Positions 27,401 to 36,374 of a stretch of DNA of 64,000 nucleotides are shown here, piece after piece (position 1 is the first letter of the stretch; each line of letters starts with the position of its first letter). The DNA is from Tenacibaculum agarivorans. GTDB lineage: Bacteria; Bacteroidota; Bacteroidia; Flavobacteriales; Flavobacteriaceae. The notes below the pieces were generated by a model. It searched no databases. It worked only from the letters and a program-made list of their open reading frames with translations, and had not been told where the DNA came from. The position numbers and the translations under genes are program-made. The DNA lies in NCBI RefSeq assembly GCF_001936575.1, contig NZ_MSMP01000005.1, positions 62,001 through 126,000 of the forward strand, read 5' to 3'.

Positions 27401-27916
27401 TTATTTTACTTCTAACTTGCTTAATTGGTTAGTTACTTCATATAAAGTAATAGCTAAACTATGGATAACGTTCATGCTAGAATTTCTCCCGTACATTGGA
27501 ATGGATATAGTTGCATCTACTAAATCGATATGTTCAATCCCATGTCGTTCGCTACCCAAAAGTAACACCAATTTTTCATGATTTTTAAAATTAAAATCTT
27601 GAATATTTATGCTTTTATCAGTTATTTCAATACCGATAATTGTGTTTCCTTCTTTTTTTAATTGTTGAATTAACTCAGAAAAATCAGAATACATACCATT
27701 TTGTATTTGTTGAATGGTGTTTCTTGCTGTTTTTTTTACAATTCGATTGCCTAGTGAAGGAGAATTTTCATGTAAGTAAATATGTTGCACCCCAAAACTC
27801 TCTGCTATTCTGAAACACATACCAATATTTTCAGGTGTTCGAATAGCATCACATACTATAGTGATTGGAAAATTTTGATTTTGATTTTCTATTTCGTAAT
27901 GTGTCAGTTGTTTCAT
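27401..27916 (-). CDS. TrmH/SpoU family RNA 2'-O-methyltransferase
   Basis: This 171-residue protein has the SPOUT trefoil-knot motifs: IVCDAIRTPENIGMCFRIAE near residue 22, LVLLLGSERHGIEHIDL near 131 and ISIPMYGRNSSMNVIHSLAI near 147. These match motifs 1-3 of TrmH-type enzymes that methylate ribose 2'-OH in tRNA or rRNA using AdoMet. The exact RNA target cannot be told. It follows the hydrolase gene with no gap and probably belongs to the araC-hydrolase-trmH operon. Confidence 0.88.
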   Translation of the reverse strand: MKQLTHYEIENQNQNFPITIVCDAIRTPENIGMCFRIAESFGVQHIYLHENSPSLGNRIVKKTARNTIQQIQNGMYSDFSELIQQLKKEGNTIIGIEITDKSINIQDFNFKNHEKLVLLLGSERHGIEHIDLVDATISIPMYGRNSSMNVIHSLAITLYEVTNQLSKLEVK

Positions 27917-28759
27917 TTATGTTTCTAAATCTAATAAGAATTCATTCCATAGGTTGTCTCTAAATTTTGATTTAAAGAACCCGAAATGTCCAATGTTATC
28001 CGCATTATATTCTTTAGGAATTAAATGCTTGCGAATTATGTGTGCGTTAACATATTTTTTTGTCATCCAATCAATTGCTTTTTTGGGTGCAAAATGATCA
28101 TTGTTTGTGCTATAAGAAGTAATTTTTCCTCTAATTTGATGATGATATAATTCATCATCTTTCTTATAATGGAATAAATATTTCTTTTTTCTTCCCCAAC
28201 TGGCAAATTCACGAGCCATAGATTTTGGCAAATTCTCCATACCTGTAATTTTTTTGCTAGGTAGATAGCCAAATAGAAAAGTAAATAAAGGAAATATTAC
28301 ATGCCAATTGAAGAACATTTGTATTCTTTCGAATCCTTTCCAAAATTTAAAATACCCAGATTGGCTAGCAACTAAAATTATATTGTTTATGTACTTATTA
28401 GCTGGAGTCAAACCTAAGATTTGTCCACCAATACTATGACAAATACAATCTATTTTCGAATTTGGATGTTTATTTTTAATATATTCTAGAACACTATTAA
28501 TATCATTTGTGGCCCAATTTGTCAGAGAAACATCAAAGTTCTTTAAATTCTTTTTTTTGGAAGCGCCTATCCCAGCATAGTCGAAAGTATAAGTAGTTAT
28601 GTTTTTAGAGCTTAAAAAAGAAGCAAACTTTTCATAATATCCTTGGAGTACTCCAGTAGCGGAGCAAATAAGTACAACTTTACTTTTAGGTGTATTTGCA
28701 CTGAATTTTGTTAAACTTAATGAATATCCTAATGGAGTGGCTATTTCAAAAACTTCCAT
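27917..28759 (-). CDS. Alpha/beta hydrolase, serine hydrolase type
   Basis: This 280-residue protein has an alpha/beta hydrolase fold. The oxyanion region is ICSATGVLQGYYEKFA near residue 31, and TYTFDYAGIGASKKK follows. The nucleophile elbow is CHSIGGQ with Ser109. A histidine near the end (NADNIGHFGFFKSKF) probably completes the triad, with an Asp in YSTNNDHFAP. It resembles the lysophospholipase/esterase-like group common in Proteobacteria and Bacteroidota. The substrate is unknown. It lies 2 bases after the AraC gene and directly abuts the trmH-like gene. Confidence 0.85.
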   Translation of the reverse strand: MEVFEIATPLGYSLSLTKFSANTPKSKVVLICSATGVLQGYYEKFASFLSSKNITTYTFDYAGIGASKKKNLKNFDVSLTNWATNDINSVLEYIKNKHPNSKIDCICHSIGGQILGLTPANKYINNIILVASQSGYFKFWKGFERIQMFFNWHVIFPLFTFLFGYLPSKKITGMENLPKSMAREFASWGRKKKYLFHYKKDDELYHHQIRGKITSYSTNNDHFAPKKAIDWMTKKYVNAHIIRKHLIPKEYNADNIGHFGFFKSKFRDNLWNEFLLDLET

Positions 28760-28761
28760 TA

Positions 28762-29643
28762 TTAAGAATTTAAAGATAATACGTACTGTTTTGGTGTGGT
28801 ACCAAACTTCTTTTTAAAAGCTGCAATAAAGTGACTTGATGTACTATAGCCAACTTGTACACCAACTTCATTTACATTATATGTATTACTTTCTAATAAC
28901 TTTCTGGCATGTTCCATTTTGTAATCAAATAAGAAACTATATACTGTATCGCCATAAACTTGTTTAAACCCTTCTTTTAGTTTTTTTAAATTTAGTCCAA
29001 TTTCATTAGAAAGTTCCTGTAATGTTGGAGGTTCAGCCATTCTCGATATGATAATATCTTTAGCTTTTCTAATCTTGGATACATCTCTTTCATCAACTAA
29101 AAACGGACAGTATTCACCTTCTATTGATTCGTCTTTTTGAAAATGTAGACTTAAAAGCTCATATATTTTTCCTTTTATATATAAGTTTCTAATAGAACTA
29201 TTTACATTGGCATTGATTAATTGTTTTAAAACAATTAACACGGTCGGTTTAATGATTGAATCATCGTAATACTTCCTGTTTTTATTTTCTTCACTTAAAA
29301 AAGGAATATAGCCTGCCTCACTAGAAAATAAAGAATGAAATTTTTCTATGGATACTAACAAAGAAACTAATGCGCTTTTAGGCTTTATTTCTAAATTTAA
29401 AGGTAATCGTTGTTGCGGGTTATATAGTAAAATGGAATGTTCCTCTAAAACATCCAATGTATAACTACCGTTATTAAAATGAAATTTTGAATTGCCATGT
29501 ATGGAAAAATGCAATTGAATAAAAGAGTTATCTATGTCTCTTTCAAATTGTTGTGTTTCCATAGAATCATTAATGAATTCTAAAAGAAGGAAACCGTTCT
29601 CGAGGTTTGTTTCGTTAAAAGTACTTCCAGCGATATTTTTCAA
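28762..29643 (-). CDS. AraC/PchR-like transcriptional regulator
   Basis: This 293-residue regulator has an N-terminal cupin-like sensor region (about 1-180). The C-terminal AraC double helix-turn-helix covers about residues 190-290: PPTLQELSNEIGLNLKKLKE, GFKQVYGDTVYSFLFDYKME, and VNEVGVQVGYSTSSHFIAAF with KKFGTTPKQY. The segment NLKKLKEGFKQVYGDTVYSF with HARKLL is close to the PchR/YbtA subgroup, which senses siderophores or iron in other bacteria. It is divergent from hemA and separated by 213 bases containing a Fur-like palindrome. A role in iron/heme control is inferred from that position. Confidence 0.85.
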   Translation of the reverse strand: MKNIAGSTFNETNLENGFLLLEFINDSMETQQFERDIDNSFIQLHFSIHGNSKFHFNNGSYTLDVLEEHSILLYNPQQRLPLNLEIKPKSALVSLLVSIEKFHSLFSSEAGYIPFLSEENKNRKYYDDSIIKPTVLIVLKQLINANVNSSIRNLYIKGKIYELLSLHFQKDESIEGEYCPFLVDERDVSKIRKAKDIIISRMAEPPTLQELSNEIGLNLKKLKEGFKQVYGDTVYSFLFDYKMEHARKLLESNTYNVNEVGVQVGYSTSSHFIAAFKKKFGTTPKQYVLSLNS

Positions 29644-29676
29644 AATATATTAAGTTTATATATGAAACATTTTTAT

Positions 29677-29691
29677 TTAGAATGATTCTAT
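29677..29691. promoter_or_regulatory. Fur/PerR-like 7-1-7 palindrome between araC gene and hemA
   Basis: TTAGAAT-G-ATTCTAT is a 7-1-7 inverted repeat with 6 of 7 pairs matched, in the style of Fur/PerR-family boxes (core AATnATT). It lies between the start codon (29643) and the candidate promoter (29724-29731) of the AraC-type gene. Binding is inferred. Confidence 0.4.
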
Positions 29692-29723
29692 ATAAAAAAT
29701 CATACAAACATTGATTTTTACTA

Positions 29724-29731
29724 CAAAAGTA
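29724..29731 (-). promoter_or_regulatory. Candidate -7 promoter element of the AraC-type gene
   Basis: The minus strand reads TACTTTTG, a match to TAnnTTTG, about 80 bases upstream of the regulator's ATG. The divergent hemA element has the identical octamer. Confidence 0.45.
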
Positions 29732-29825
29732 AAGAAAATCAATAGTTTTTAGAAAAAAATAACGATAAAGACAAAAATCGACATTTTAAGTTCTTTTAGC
29801 GATGTTTTTATCTAAAGTAAGTTTA

Positions 29826-29833
29826 TACTTTTG
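29826..29833 (+). promoter_or_regulatory. Candidate -7 promoter element of the hemA operon
   Basis: TACTTTTG matches TAnnTTTG 23 bases upstream of the hemA ATG, predicting a very short leader. No clear TTG -33 element is present, which would fit a promoter needing an activator such as the divergent AraC-type protein. Confidence 0.5.
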
Positions 29834-29856
29834 TCGGGATTTTAGATTAATATTGA

Positions 29857-31125
29857 ATGTTGACTGATACTAAGCACAAGAATTTTTATAATATTGGTGT
29901 AAACTATGTTAAGGCTGATGCTAAAACCAGAGGGAAGTTTTCTCTATCTAAAGACGATCAAATTTCGTTACTGGAAGAAGCAAAAAAAATGGGGTTTGAT
30001 GGTATTTTTGTATTATCTACTTGCAATAGAACCGAAATATCAGGGTTTGCTTCTAGACCTTGCTTATTAATAGAACTTTTATGTAAGTATTCTAAGGGAA
30101 CAGTAGATGAGTTCAGAAGTATTTCAACAATATTACAAAATCAAGATGCAGTAAATCATTTGTTTCGAATGGGAACTGGTTTAGAGAGTCAGATCTTGGG
30201 AGACTATGAAATTGTAGGCCAACTAAAATTAGCGGTTAAGCAAGCTAAAAAAATAGGAACCGTAAATGCATACATAGAACGCTTGATTAATTTAGTATTA
30301 CAATCAAGTAAACGCGTTAAAAATGAAACAAAACTAAGTTCAGGAACAACATCTGTCTCTTATGCAGCAGTTCAATACTTAATAAAAAACCTTTCCGATT
30401 ACAATACAAAAAACATCCTAGTTTACGGTTTAGGTAAAATGGGTAAGCATACATGTAAAAATCTAGCTCAGTATACTCAAAATCAACAGGTAACTTTAGT
30501 AAATAGAACTGAGTTTAAAGTGGATGAGTTTATTAAGGACCATGGTTTTATAAAAAAAGCTAAATTACAAGATTTAACATCTGAAATAGCTAAAACAGAT
30601 GTGTTGATAGTATCTACGGGAGCAACGAAAGCCACAGTAGTAAAAGAAAATATTTCTCAAAATAGAGAGTTACTAGTTCTAGATTTGTCAGTACCAGCTA
30701 ATGTAAGCGATGAAGTTAAAGAGTTGGAAAACGTTACTTTAGTTAATGTTGATGAATTATCTAAAGTTACGGATGAAACTTTAGCCGTTAGAAAGAAAGA
30801 AATCCCATTAGCAGAAAGTATTATAAAAGAACATAAAGAAGAGTTTAATGAGTGGTTAAATCATCGTCGATTTACACCAGCAATCAATGCGTTAAAACAA
30901 TCATTAGAATCTATCCAAAAAAATGAAATTAACTTTCATAAGAAAAAACTTTCAAATTTTGATGTAGATCAAGCTGAAGCAATTACGTCAAGATTTATAC
31001 AAAAGATTACTACACAATTTGTAAAACACTTAAAAGAAGAAAATACTTCAGTAAATCAAAGTATAGAAGTTATGGCAAAAGTGTTTGGCACAAATTTAGA
31101 AACAATAGATGCAGAAAATCATTAG
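29857..31125 (+). CDS. hemA: Glutamyl-tRNA reductase
   Basis: First committed enzyme of C5-pathway tetrapyrrole synthesis: it reduces Glu-tRNA(Glu) to glutamate-1-semialdehyde with NADPH. The 422-residue protein has catalytic Cys56 in VLSTCNRTE, GTGLESQILGDYEIVGQLK (about 108-127), and a Rossmann NADPH motif (NILVYGLGKMGKHTCKNLAQ). A C-terminal helical dimerisation domain contains FTPAINALKQSLESI. Start ATG 29857 follows a TAnnTTTG promoter motif. The last 17 bases overlap the hemC start. It is the first gene of the heme operon, and its regulator is divergent. Confidence 0.97.
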   Translation: MLTDTKHKNFYNIGVNYVKADAKTRGKFSLSKDDQISLLEEAKKMGFDGIFVLSTCNRTEISGFASRPCLLIELLCKYSKGTVDEFRSISTILQNQDAVNHLFRMGTGLESQILGDYEIVGQLKLAVKQAKKIGTVNAYIERLINLVLQSSKRVKNETKLSSGTTSVSYAAVQYLIKNLSDYNTKNILVYGLGKMGKHTCKNLAQYTQNQQVTLVNRTEFKVDEFIKDHGFIKKAKLQDLTSEIAKTDVLIVSTGATKATVVKENISQNRELLVLDLSVPANVSDEVKELENVTLVNVDELSKVTDETLAVRKKEIPLAESIIKEHKEEFNEWLNHRRFTPAINALKQSLESIQKNEINFHKKKLSNFDVDQAEAITSRFIQKITTQFVKHLKEENTSVNQSIEVMAKVFGTNLETIDAENH

Positions 31126-32695
31126 AATTGGAACTCGCGATAGTGAATTGGCATTATGGCAAGCTAAAAAAGTTCAGAAATTACTTCACCAAGAAGGTTA
31201 TCAATCAGAAATTGTCCCTATAAAATCTACGGGGGATATTATTTTAGATAAACCATTATACGAATTAGGAATTACAGGAATCTTTACTAAAAACTTAGAT
31301 ATCGCAATGTTAAATTATGAAATTGACATTGCTGTACATTCTATGAAAGATGTACCTACTGTTTTGCCTGAAGGTATTGTACAAGCTGCAGTACTTAAAA
31401 GAGCAAATCATAACGATATTTTAGTTTTAAAAGATAATGAAGAGTTTTTAGCTCAACCTAAAGGAGTTATTGCCACAAGTAGTTTACGAAGAAAAGCACA
31501 ATGGCTTAATAGGTATCCATCACATAGTGTAGAAGACTTAAGAGGTAATGTGAATACACGTTTACAAAAAGTGAAAGACAACAATTGGAACGGAGCTATT
31601 TTTGCAGCGGCGGGTCTAGAACGTATTGGTAAACGTCCAAAAGGAGCAGTTAATTTATCTTGGATGATTCCGGCTCCAGCTCAAGGAGCGATTATGATAA
31701 CTGCTTTAGAGGAAAATGAAGATATTAGAGAAGCTTGTTCTTATTTGAATCATAAAGACACAGAAATATGTACTTCCATTGAACGTGAATTTTTAAATAA
31801 GTTAGAAGGAGGCTGTACTGCGCCAATTGGAGGTTTTGCAAGAATAAATGAAGTAGAGAAAGAAATAGAATTTAAAGGAATTCTATTAAGTAGAGACGGA
31901 AAGAAAAAAATAGAAGTACAGAGGACAGTTCCAATTATCAAGAAAAAATATTTAGCACAAGATTGTGCAAACTATATCTTAGATAGAGGAGGAAAGGAAC
32001 TAATGAATGAAGATGTTACTGTAGATAAAGAGTTTTCAATTTATTCAACAAAAGCACTTTCTGAACCTCAAAAAAATCTTTTACCACAGTCTATGAAAGT
32101 AGAGGATAGTGATTTTATTAAAATTAGATTTAATAGAATTGCTCCTAAATTAGTAAAGGAAGAGATTGAACATGTAATTATCACAAGTAAAAATGGAGTA
32201 GAAGCCTTACTGCATAATTTTACAGTTGAACAATTACAATTTAAAAATATTTATTGCGTAGGAAGAAGAACAAAAAAGTTAATTGAACAAAAAATAGGCA
32301 AAGTAACTAACTCTGAAAGAAATGCAAAAAAACTTGCTGAGTATTTATCTAAAGAAATTTCGGGAGAATCAGCAACTTATTTTTGTAGTGATTTACGTTT
32401 AGATACCTTACCTACAGTTTTATCAAGCTATAAAATAACCGTGAACGAGGTGGAAGCATATAAAACAATGTACAGCCCAGTTAAAGTTGACGAGACTGTA
32501 CAAGGAGTTTTATTTTATAGCCCTTCTACAGTAGAGAGTTATATGCAAGAAAACGAGGGAGATAAAATTGCTTTTTGTATTGGAGAAACTACAGCCAAAG
32601 AAGCATCTAAGTATTTTGAACAAGTTCAAGTGGCAAAAATGCCAACAGTAGAAAGTATTTTAGAATTAGTGAATTTACACTTTGTAAAGAGTTAG
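31109..32695 (+). CDS. hemC: Fused hydroxymethylbilane synthase / uroporphyrinogen-III synthase
   Basis: This 528-residue protein joins two consecutive heme enzymes. Residues 1 to about 305 are porphobilinogen deaminase (HemC): IRIGTRDSELALWQAKKVQ, HSMKDVPT with catalytic Asp81, TSSLRRKAQ, LRGNVNTRL, and Cys236 in EGGCTAPIGGFA that carries the dipyrromethane cofactor. Residues about 306-528 resemble the weakly conserved HemD: IITSKNGVEALLHNF, NIYCVGRRTKKLIE, VEAYKTMYS, GVLFYSPSTVESYM, CIGETTAKEA. The HemD half ring-closes the bilane to uroporphyrinogen III. Its start overlaps hemA by 17 bases. Confidence 0.93.
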   Translation: MQKIIRIGTRDSELALWQAKKVQKLLHQEGYQSEIVPIKSTGDIILDKPLYELGITGIFTKNLDIAMLNYEIDIAVHSMKDVPTVLPEGIVQAAVLKRANHNDILVLKDNEEFLAQPKGVIATSSLRRKAQWLNRYPSHSVEDLRGNVNTRLQKVKDNNWNGAIFAAAGLERIGKRPKGAVNLSWMIPAPAQGAIMITALEENEDIREACSYLNHKDTEICTSIEREFLNKLEGGCTAPIGGFARINEVEKEIEFKGILLSRDGKKKIEVQRTVPIIKKKYLAQDCANYILDRGGKELMNEDVTVDKEFSIYSTKALSEPQKNLLPQSMKVEDSDFIKIRFNRIAPKLVKEEIEHVIITSKNGVEALLHNFTVEQLQFKNIYCVGRRTKKLIEQKIGKVTNSERNAKKLAEYLSKEISGESATYFCSDLRLDTLPTVLSSYKITVNEVEAYKTMYSPVKVDETVQGVLFYSPSTVESYMQENEGDKIAFCIGETTAKEASKYFEQVQVAKMPTVESILELVNLHFVKS

Positions 32696-32698
32696 TAT

Positions 32699-33676
32699 AT
32701 GTTGAATACACAAAGACCAAGAAGAAATCGTAAATCTGCAGCAATTCGCGCTATGGTAGAAGAAACTACCTTGTCTGTAAATGATTTTATTTATCCTGTA
32801 TTTCTTATTGAAGGAGAACACAAAAAGGAAGAAATTGTTTCCATGCCAGGTATTTACCGTTATTCACTTGATTTATTATTGAAAGAGATTCAAGAATGTG
32901 TAGATCTTGGGATTAAAGGGTTTTGTGTATTTCCTTCATTAGGAGATGATAAAAAAGATAAATATGCTACTGAAGGTCACAATACAAACAGCTTATATAA
33001 TACAGCACTAAAAGAAATAAAAATGCAATTCCCAGAGATTGCGCTGATGACTGATATTGCTATGGATCCTTACTCTAGTGATGGCCATGATGGAATTGTA
33101 GAAAATGGAGAAATTCTTAATGATGAAACTTTAGAGATTCTCGGTAAAATGGCTTTAGCCCAAGCTGAAGCAGGTGCTGATATTTTAGGACCATCTGATA
33201 TGATGGATGGTCGTGTGGGGTATATTAGAAAAGTATTAGATGAAGCAGGATTTACTCACGTGTCAATAATGTCTTACACAGCAAAATATGCAAGTGCTTT
33301 TTATGGACCATTCAGAGATGCGTTAGACTCAGCTCCAAAGTTTGGTGATAAAAAGACGTACCAAATGAATCCAGCAAATAGTAACGAAGCCTTAATTGAA
33401 GCGGATTTAGATATTGCAGAAGGAGCTGATATGATTATGGTAAAACCAGCTTTAGCATATCTTGATATTATTAAATTACTGAAGGACAACTATAATGTGC
33501 CTATTACAGCCTATAATGTAAGTGGCGAGTATGCGATGTTAAAAGCAGCCGCAGAAAAAGGATGGTTAGATGGAGAAAAGGTAATGATGGAGAGTTTATT
33601 AAGTATAAAAAGAGCAGGAGCAGACATCATTTTAACTTATTTTGCTAAAGAAGCTGCTAGAATATTACAACAGTAG
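32699..33676 (+). CDS. hemB: Delta-aminolevulinic acid dehydratase (porphobilinogen synthase)
   Basis: It condenses two 5-aminolevulinate molecules to porphobilinogen. The 325-residue protein has the Schiff-base lysines Lys196 (SYTAKYASAFYGPFRDA) and Lys249 (DMIMVKPALAYLD). In the metal loop TDIAMDPYSSDGHDG the three zinc-binding cysteines of animal enzymes are replaced by Ala121, Asp123 and Asp131, so this is the Mg-type enzyme. ATG 32699 is 3 bases after the hemCD stop. The stop codon (TAG) is embedded in TAGGAGG just before the next gene. Confidence 0.97.
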   Translation: MLNTQRPRRNRKSAAIRAMVEETTLSVNDFIYPVFLIEGEHKKEEIVSMPGIYRYSLDLLLKEIQECVDLGIKGFCVFPSLGDDKKDKYATEGHNTNSLYNTALKEIKMQFPEIALMTDIAMDPYSSDGHDGIVENGEILNDETLEILGKMALAQAEAGADILGPSDMMDGRVGYIRKVLDEAGFTHVSIMSYTAKYASAFYGPFRDALDSAPKFGDKKTYQMNPANSNEALIEADLDIAEGADMIMVKPALAYLDIIKLLKDNYNVPITAYNVSGEYAMLKAAAEKGWLDGEKVMMESLLSIKRAGADIILTYFAKEAARILQQ

Positions 33677-33681
33677 GAGGT

Positions 33682-36345
33682 ATGAATAAAGTTAAAGTAC
33701 TATTCTTATTTTTTGTTCTACAGGTCGTTTTAGTTTTATCACAGAATAACACAAAACAGAAATTTATATCTCATAAAATTTATGGGAAAGCTATAGAGGA
33801 AAAGACATTAGATAAGGAAGGTACTTTACTGTTTAAAAAAATATTTACACTAAATAAAAAACTCACGAAAGAAAAATATGAAATAGGAACTTACTTCTAC
33901 TATCACAAAAATGGTACCTTAAAGGCTAAAGGAGATTATTATAAAGTTAATGAAGCTAATGTTTTTGGTCAAAGAAAAGAATATAAAGAAGGGGAATGGT
34001 TTTTTTATACAGATAGAGGAACTATTTCTTCTATCATATCTTTAAAAGATAATAAAGAACATGGAGATTTTAAGAGTTATCATCCCAACGGAAAAATAGC
34101 TTCACAAGGCTCATATACTAACGGACGATTAGATGGAGTTGTATCTTCTTTTTTTATGAACAACCAGTTACACAGGAAAATAGCATATAAAAGTGGTAAG
34201 GTATTTAATGTTGTTGAGTTTTTTAATAGTGAAGGAGAAAAAATCAATCATGGAACTTTAAAAAATGGATATGGAACATTTAAGGCTTATGACTTAAAAA
34301 CAGGTGAATTAGAAAAAATATTTACATATGAAAACGGTATTCCAGAGAATGTTTCTATTGAGGAACAAACAACTGCAAAAGGAAAATTAAAAGTTCTTAC
34401 CTATAAAAATAATGATGGAAGCATAAAAAAAGTTAAACGGTTAGTTAATGATGTTTTAGAAGGAAAACAAGAATTTTATAATTTCCAAGGAAAATTAGAT
34501 AGTACGGTAAGTTATAAAAATGGAAAGAAACATGGTTTATTCATTACTTATATGAGTGATGGAGAAACCAAAGCCAATGAAATAAACTTTGTGAATGGAA
34601 AAAAGAAAGGGAAATATATCAAAAGAAGATATACAGAAGATGAAGGAAATCCTGTTTTAATTCAATATGGAAGTTATAATGATGAAGGAGAGTTATCAGG
34701 TACTTATAATGCTTACCTAGGAGAAGAAAAACAACTTGTAGAAACAGGGAAATATAGAGCAGGAAAGCAAGTTGGAGTTTGGAAAAATTATAACAGGAAA
34801 GGCCAATTATACAAAGAAATCCATTTTAAAAAATCTAATCAACAAGAAACTAAAGAGTATTACCCTGAAAAATCAGCATTAAAAAGTAGTACCAATTATA
34901 AAGATGGTCATATAAATGGTGAATTTAAAGTGTTTTTTAACAATAGTCAATTAAAGAAAATAGGGAAATATAAGGATCTAAAAAAAGAAGGGCAGTGGAT
35001 GGTATATAATGAGGCTGGAAAACTTTTAGAAGACAAATTATACAAAAATGGAGAGTTGTTAGAAAAAAAGGAATATATCTATTTTACCAATGGTAAAATA
35101 AAAAAAGAATACTTCAAAACTTATAAAGATAGTACAAGTACAACCAGACAATACACAATTACAGGTAATTTATATAAAATAGAATCTCATAAGGATTTTA
35201 AAACAGGAGTAAGATCTGTTTATGTAAAAAAACATGGAGTTTTTAAATTGTATAATGAAAATGGGACACAAATACTAAAAGAAGGGAGTTATAAGGGAGG
35301 CGAAAAAGAAGGAGTTTGGAAAACTTATGAGAAGGGTAGATTGAAAAGTGTGATAACTTATGTTGACGGTGAAAAAATGGGGGCCTTTGAAAATTATGAT
35401 TATTATGAAAATGGTCAAAAAGAAAGTGTTGTAAAAGGAATAAGATTTGAAGACAATAGAAAGAACACTACAACATATTATTATGAGAACGGAAAGGTAA
35501 AAGAAGTAGGAAATTATTTGTTTTTTTATAATGATAGACAGAATAGTGGTAAAAATGGAGAATGGAAAAGCTTTTATGATAACGGAAAAAAGAAATCTCA
35601 AGAGAGTTATGTAAAAGGAAAGAGAGAAGGAAAATTTGTCCATTATTATAATGATGGTAAGATAAAGTCTAAAGAAACTTATGCTAAAGGAAAAAAATCT
35701 GGCGAGTGTATTTATTATTACGATAATGGTAAAGTAGAATCCCAAGGAAATTACATAAAAGCAAACAAAGAAACACTTCCCTTAGTAAGATCATTATATT
35801 ACAAGGTAAAAATAGGTTTATGGCAGCATTTTTATAGAAATGGAGATATTAAAGAAGAAGCGAACTATACAATATCACAAGACCATAAGTTTGTAATTAA
35901 AAAAGTGAAAGAGTTTTATGAGGAAGGAAAAATAAAGTCAGAAAAATTATTTCATGGTAGTAAACAAGAAGGGGTTCATAGAACTTTTTACAAAAATGGG
36001 AATATAGATTCTGAAAAAATGTATCACGAAGGATATGAGACAGGAGTACATAAAGAGTTTTTTGAGAATGGAAACTTAGCTTTGATAACATTGTACAATG
36101 AAGATGGATATAGATCTAATGTTAAGGAATATTACAACTTACCAGAATTGAAAAAGCAATTAAAAATTGAAATGCAGTTCGATGAAGATGGATATATTTT
36201 AAATATACCTCAATATTTTGATATAAAAGGGGGGAAGTTAGATGTTGGAACTTTAAAAGATGGTACAGGTACCTTAAAGTATTACGATAAAAACAATAAA
36301 GTAATTAAAGTAGAGAAATTTATAGAAGGAGAATTAGACGAGTAA
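33682..36345 (+). CDS. Large exported YwqK/MORN-type repeat protein
   Basis: This 887-residue protein with signal peptide MNKVKVLFLFFVLQVVLVLSQ consists almost entirely of tandem 20-25-residue repeats of the MORN/YwqK kind, for example YYENGKVKEVGNYLF, FYDNGKKKSQESYVKGKREG and YHPNGKIASQGSYTNGRLDG. Such repeats are often labelled YwqK-family antitoxin, but no toxin is seen here. The gene is embedded between hemB and hemL, 5 bases after hemB and 29 bases before hemL, so it is co-transcribed with heme synthesis. An envelope role is expected. AGGAGG lies only one base from the ATG, an odd spacing. Confidence 0.85.
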   Translation: MNKVKVLFLFFVLQVVLVLSQNNTKQKFISHKIYGKAIEEKTLDKEGTLLFKKIFTLNKKLTKEKYEIGTYFYYHKNGTLKAKGDYYKVNEANVFGQRKEYKEGEWFFYTDRGTISSIISLKDNKEHGDFKSYHPNGKIASQGSYTNGRLDGVVSSFFMNNQLHRKIAYKSGKVFNVVEFFNSEGEKINHGTLKNGYGTFKAYDLKTGELEKIFTYENGIPENVSIEEQTTAKGKLKVLTYKNNDGSIKKVKRLVNDVLEGKQEFYNFQGKLDSTVSYKNGKKHGLFITYMSDGETKANEINFVNGKKKGKYIKRRYTEDEGNPVLIQYGSYNDEGELSGTYNAYLGEEKQLVETGKYRAGKQVGVWKNYNRKGQLYKEIHFKKSNQQETKEYYPEKSALKSSTNYKDGHINGEFKVFFNNSQLKKIGKYKDLKKEGQWMVYNEAGKLLEDKLYKNGELLEKKEYIYFTNGKIKKEYFKTYKDSTSTTRQYTITGNLYKIESHKDFKTGVRSVYVKKHGVFKLYNENGTQILKEGSYKGGEKEGVWKTYEKGRLKSVITYVDGEKMGAFENYDYYENGQKESVVKGIRFEDNRKNTTTYYYENGKVKEVGNYLFFYNDRQNSGKNGEWKSFYDNGKKKSQESYVKGKREGKFVHYYNDGKIKSKETYAKGKKSGECIYYYDNGKVESQGNYIKANKETLPLVRSLYYKVKIGLWQHFYRNGDIKEEANYTISQDHKFVIKKVKEFYEEGKIKSEKLFHGSKQEGVHRTFYKNGNIDSEKMYHEGYETGVHKEFFENGNLALITLYNEDGYRSNVKEYYNLPELKKQLKIEMQFDEDGYILNIPQYFDIKGGKLDVGTLKDGTGTLKYYDKNNKVIKVEKFIEGELDE

Positions 36346-36374
36346 TTCAACCTTTTTAAAACTAGTATAAACAA

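Noticed and set aside
35275-35745. 156-codon minus-strand ORF with Ile/Phe-rich, membrane-like sequence
   Set aside because: It is antisense to the MORN-type repeats. The hydrophobic look comes from reversed Lys/Tyr/Asn codons.
33682-36345. Toxin-antitoxin system based on YwqK-type annotation
   Set aside because: No toxin gene is adjacent, the protein is exported and it is embedded in a heme operon. The repeat type alone does not show antitoxin activity.
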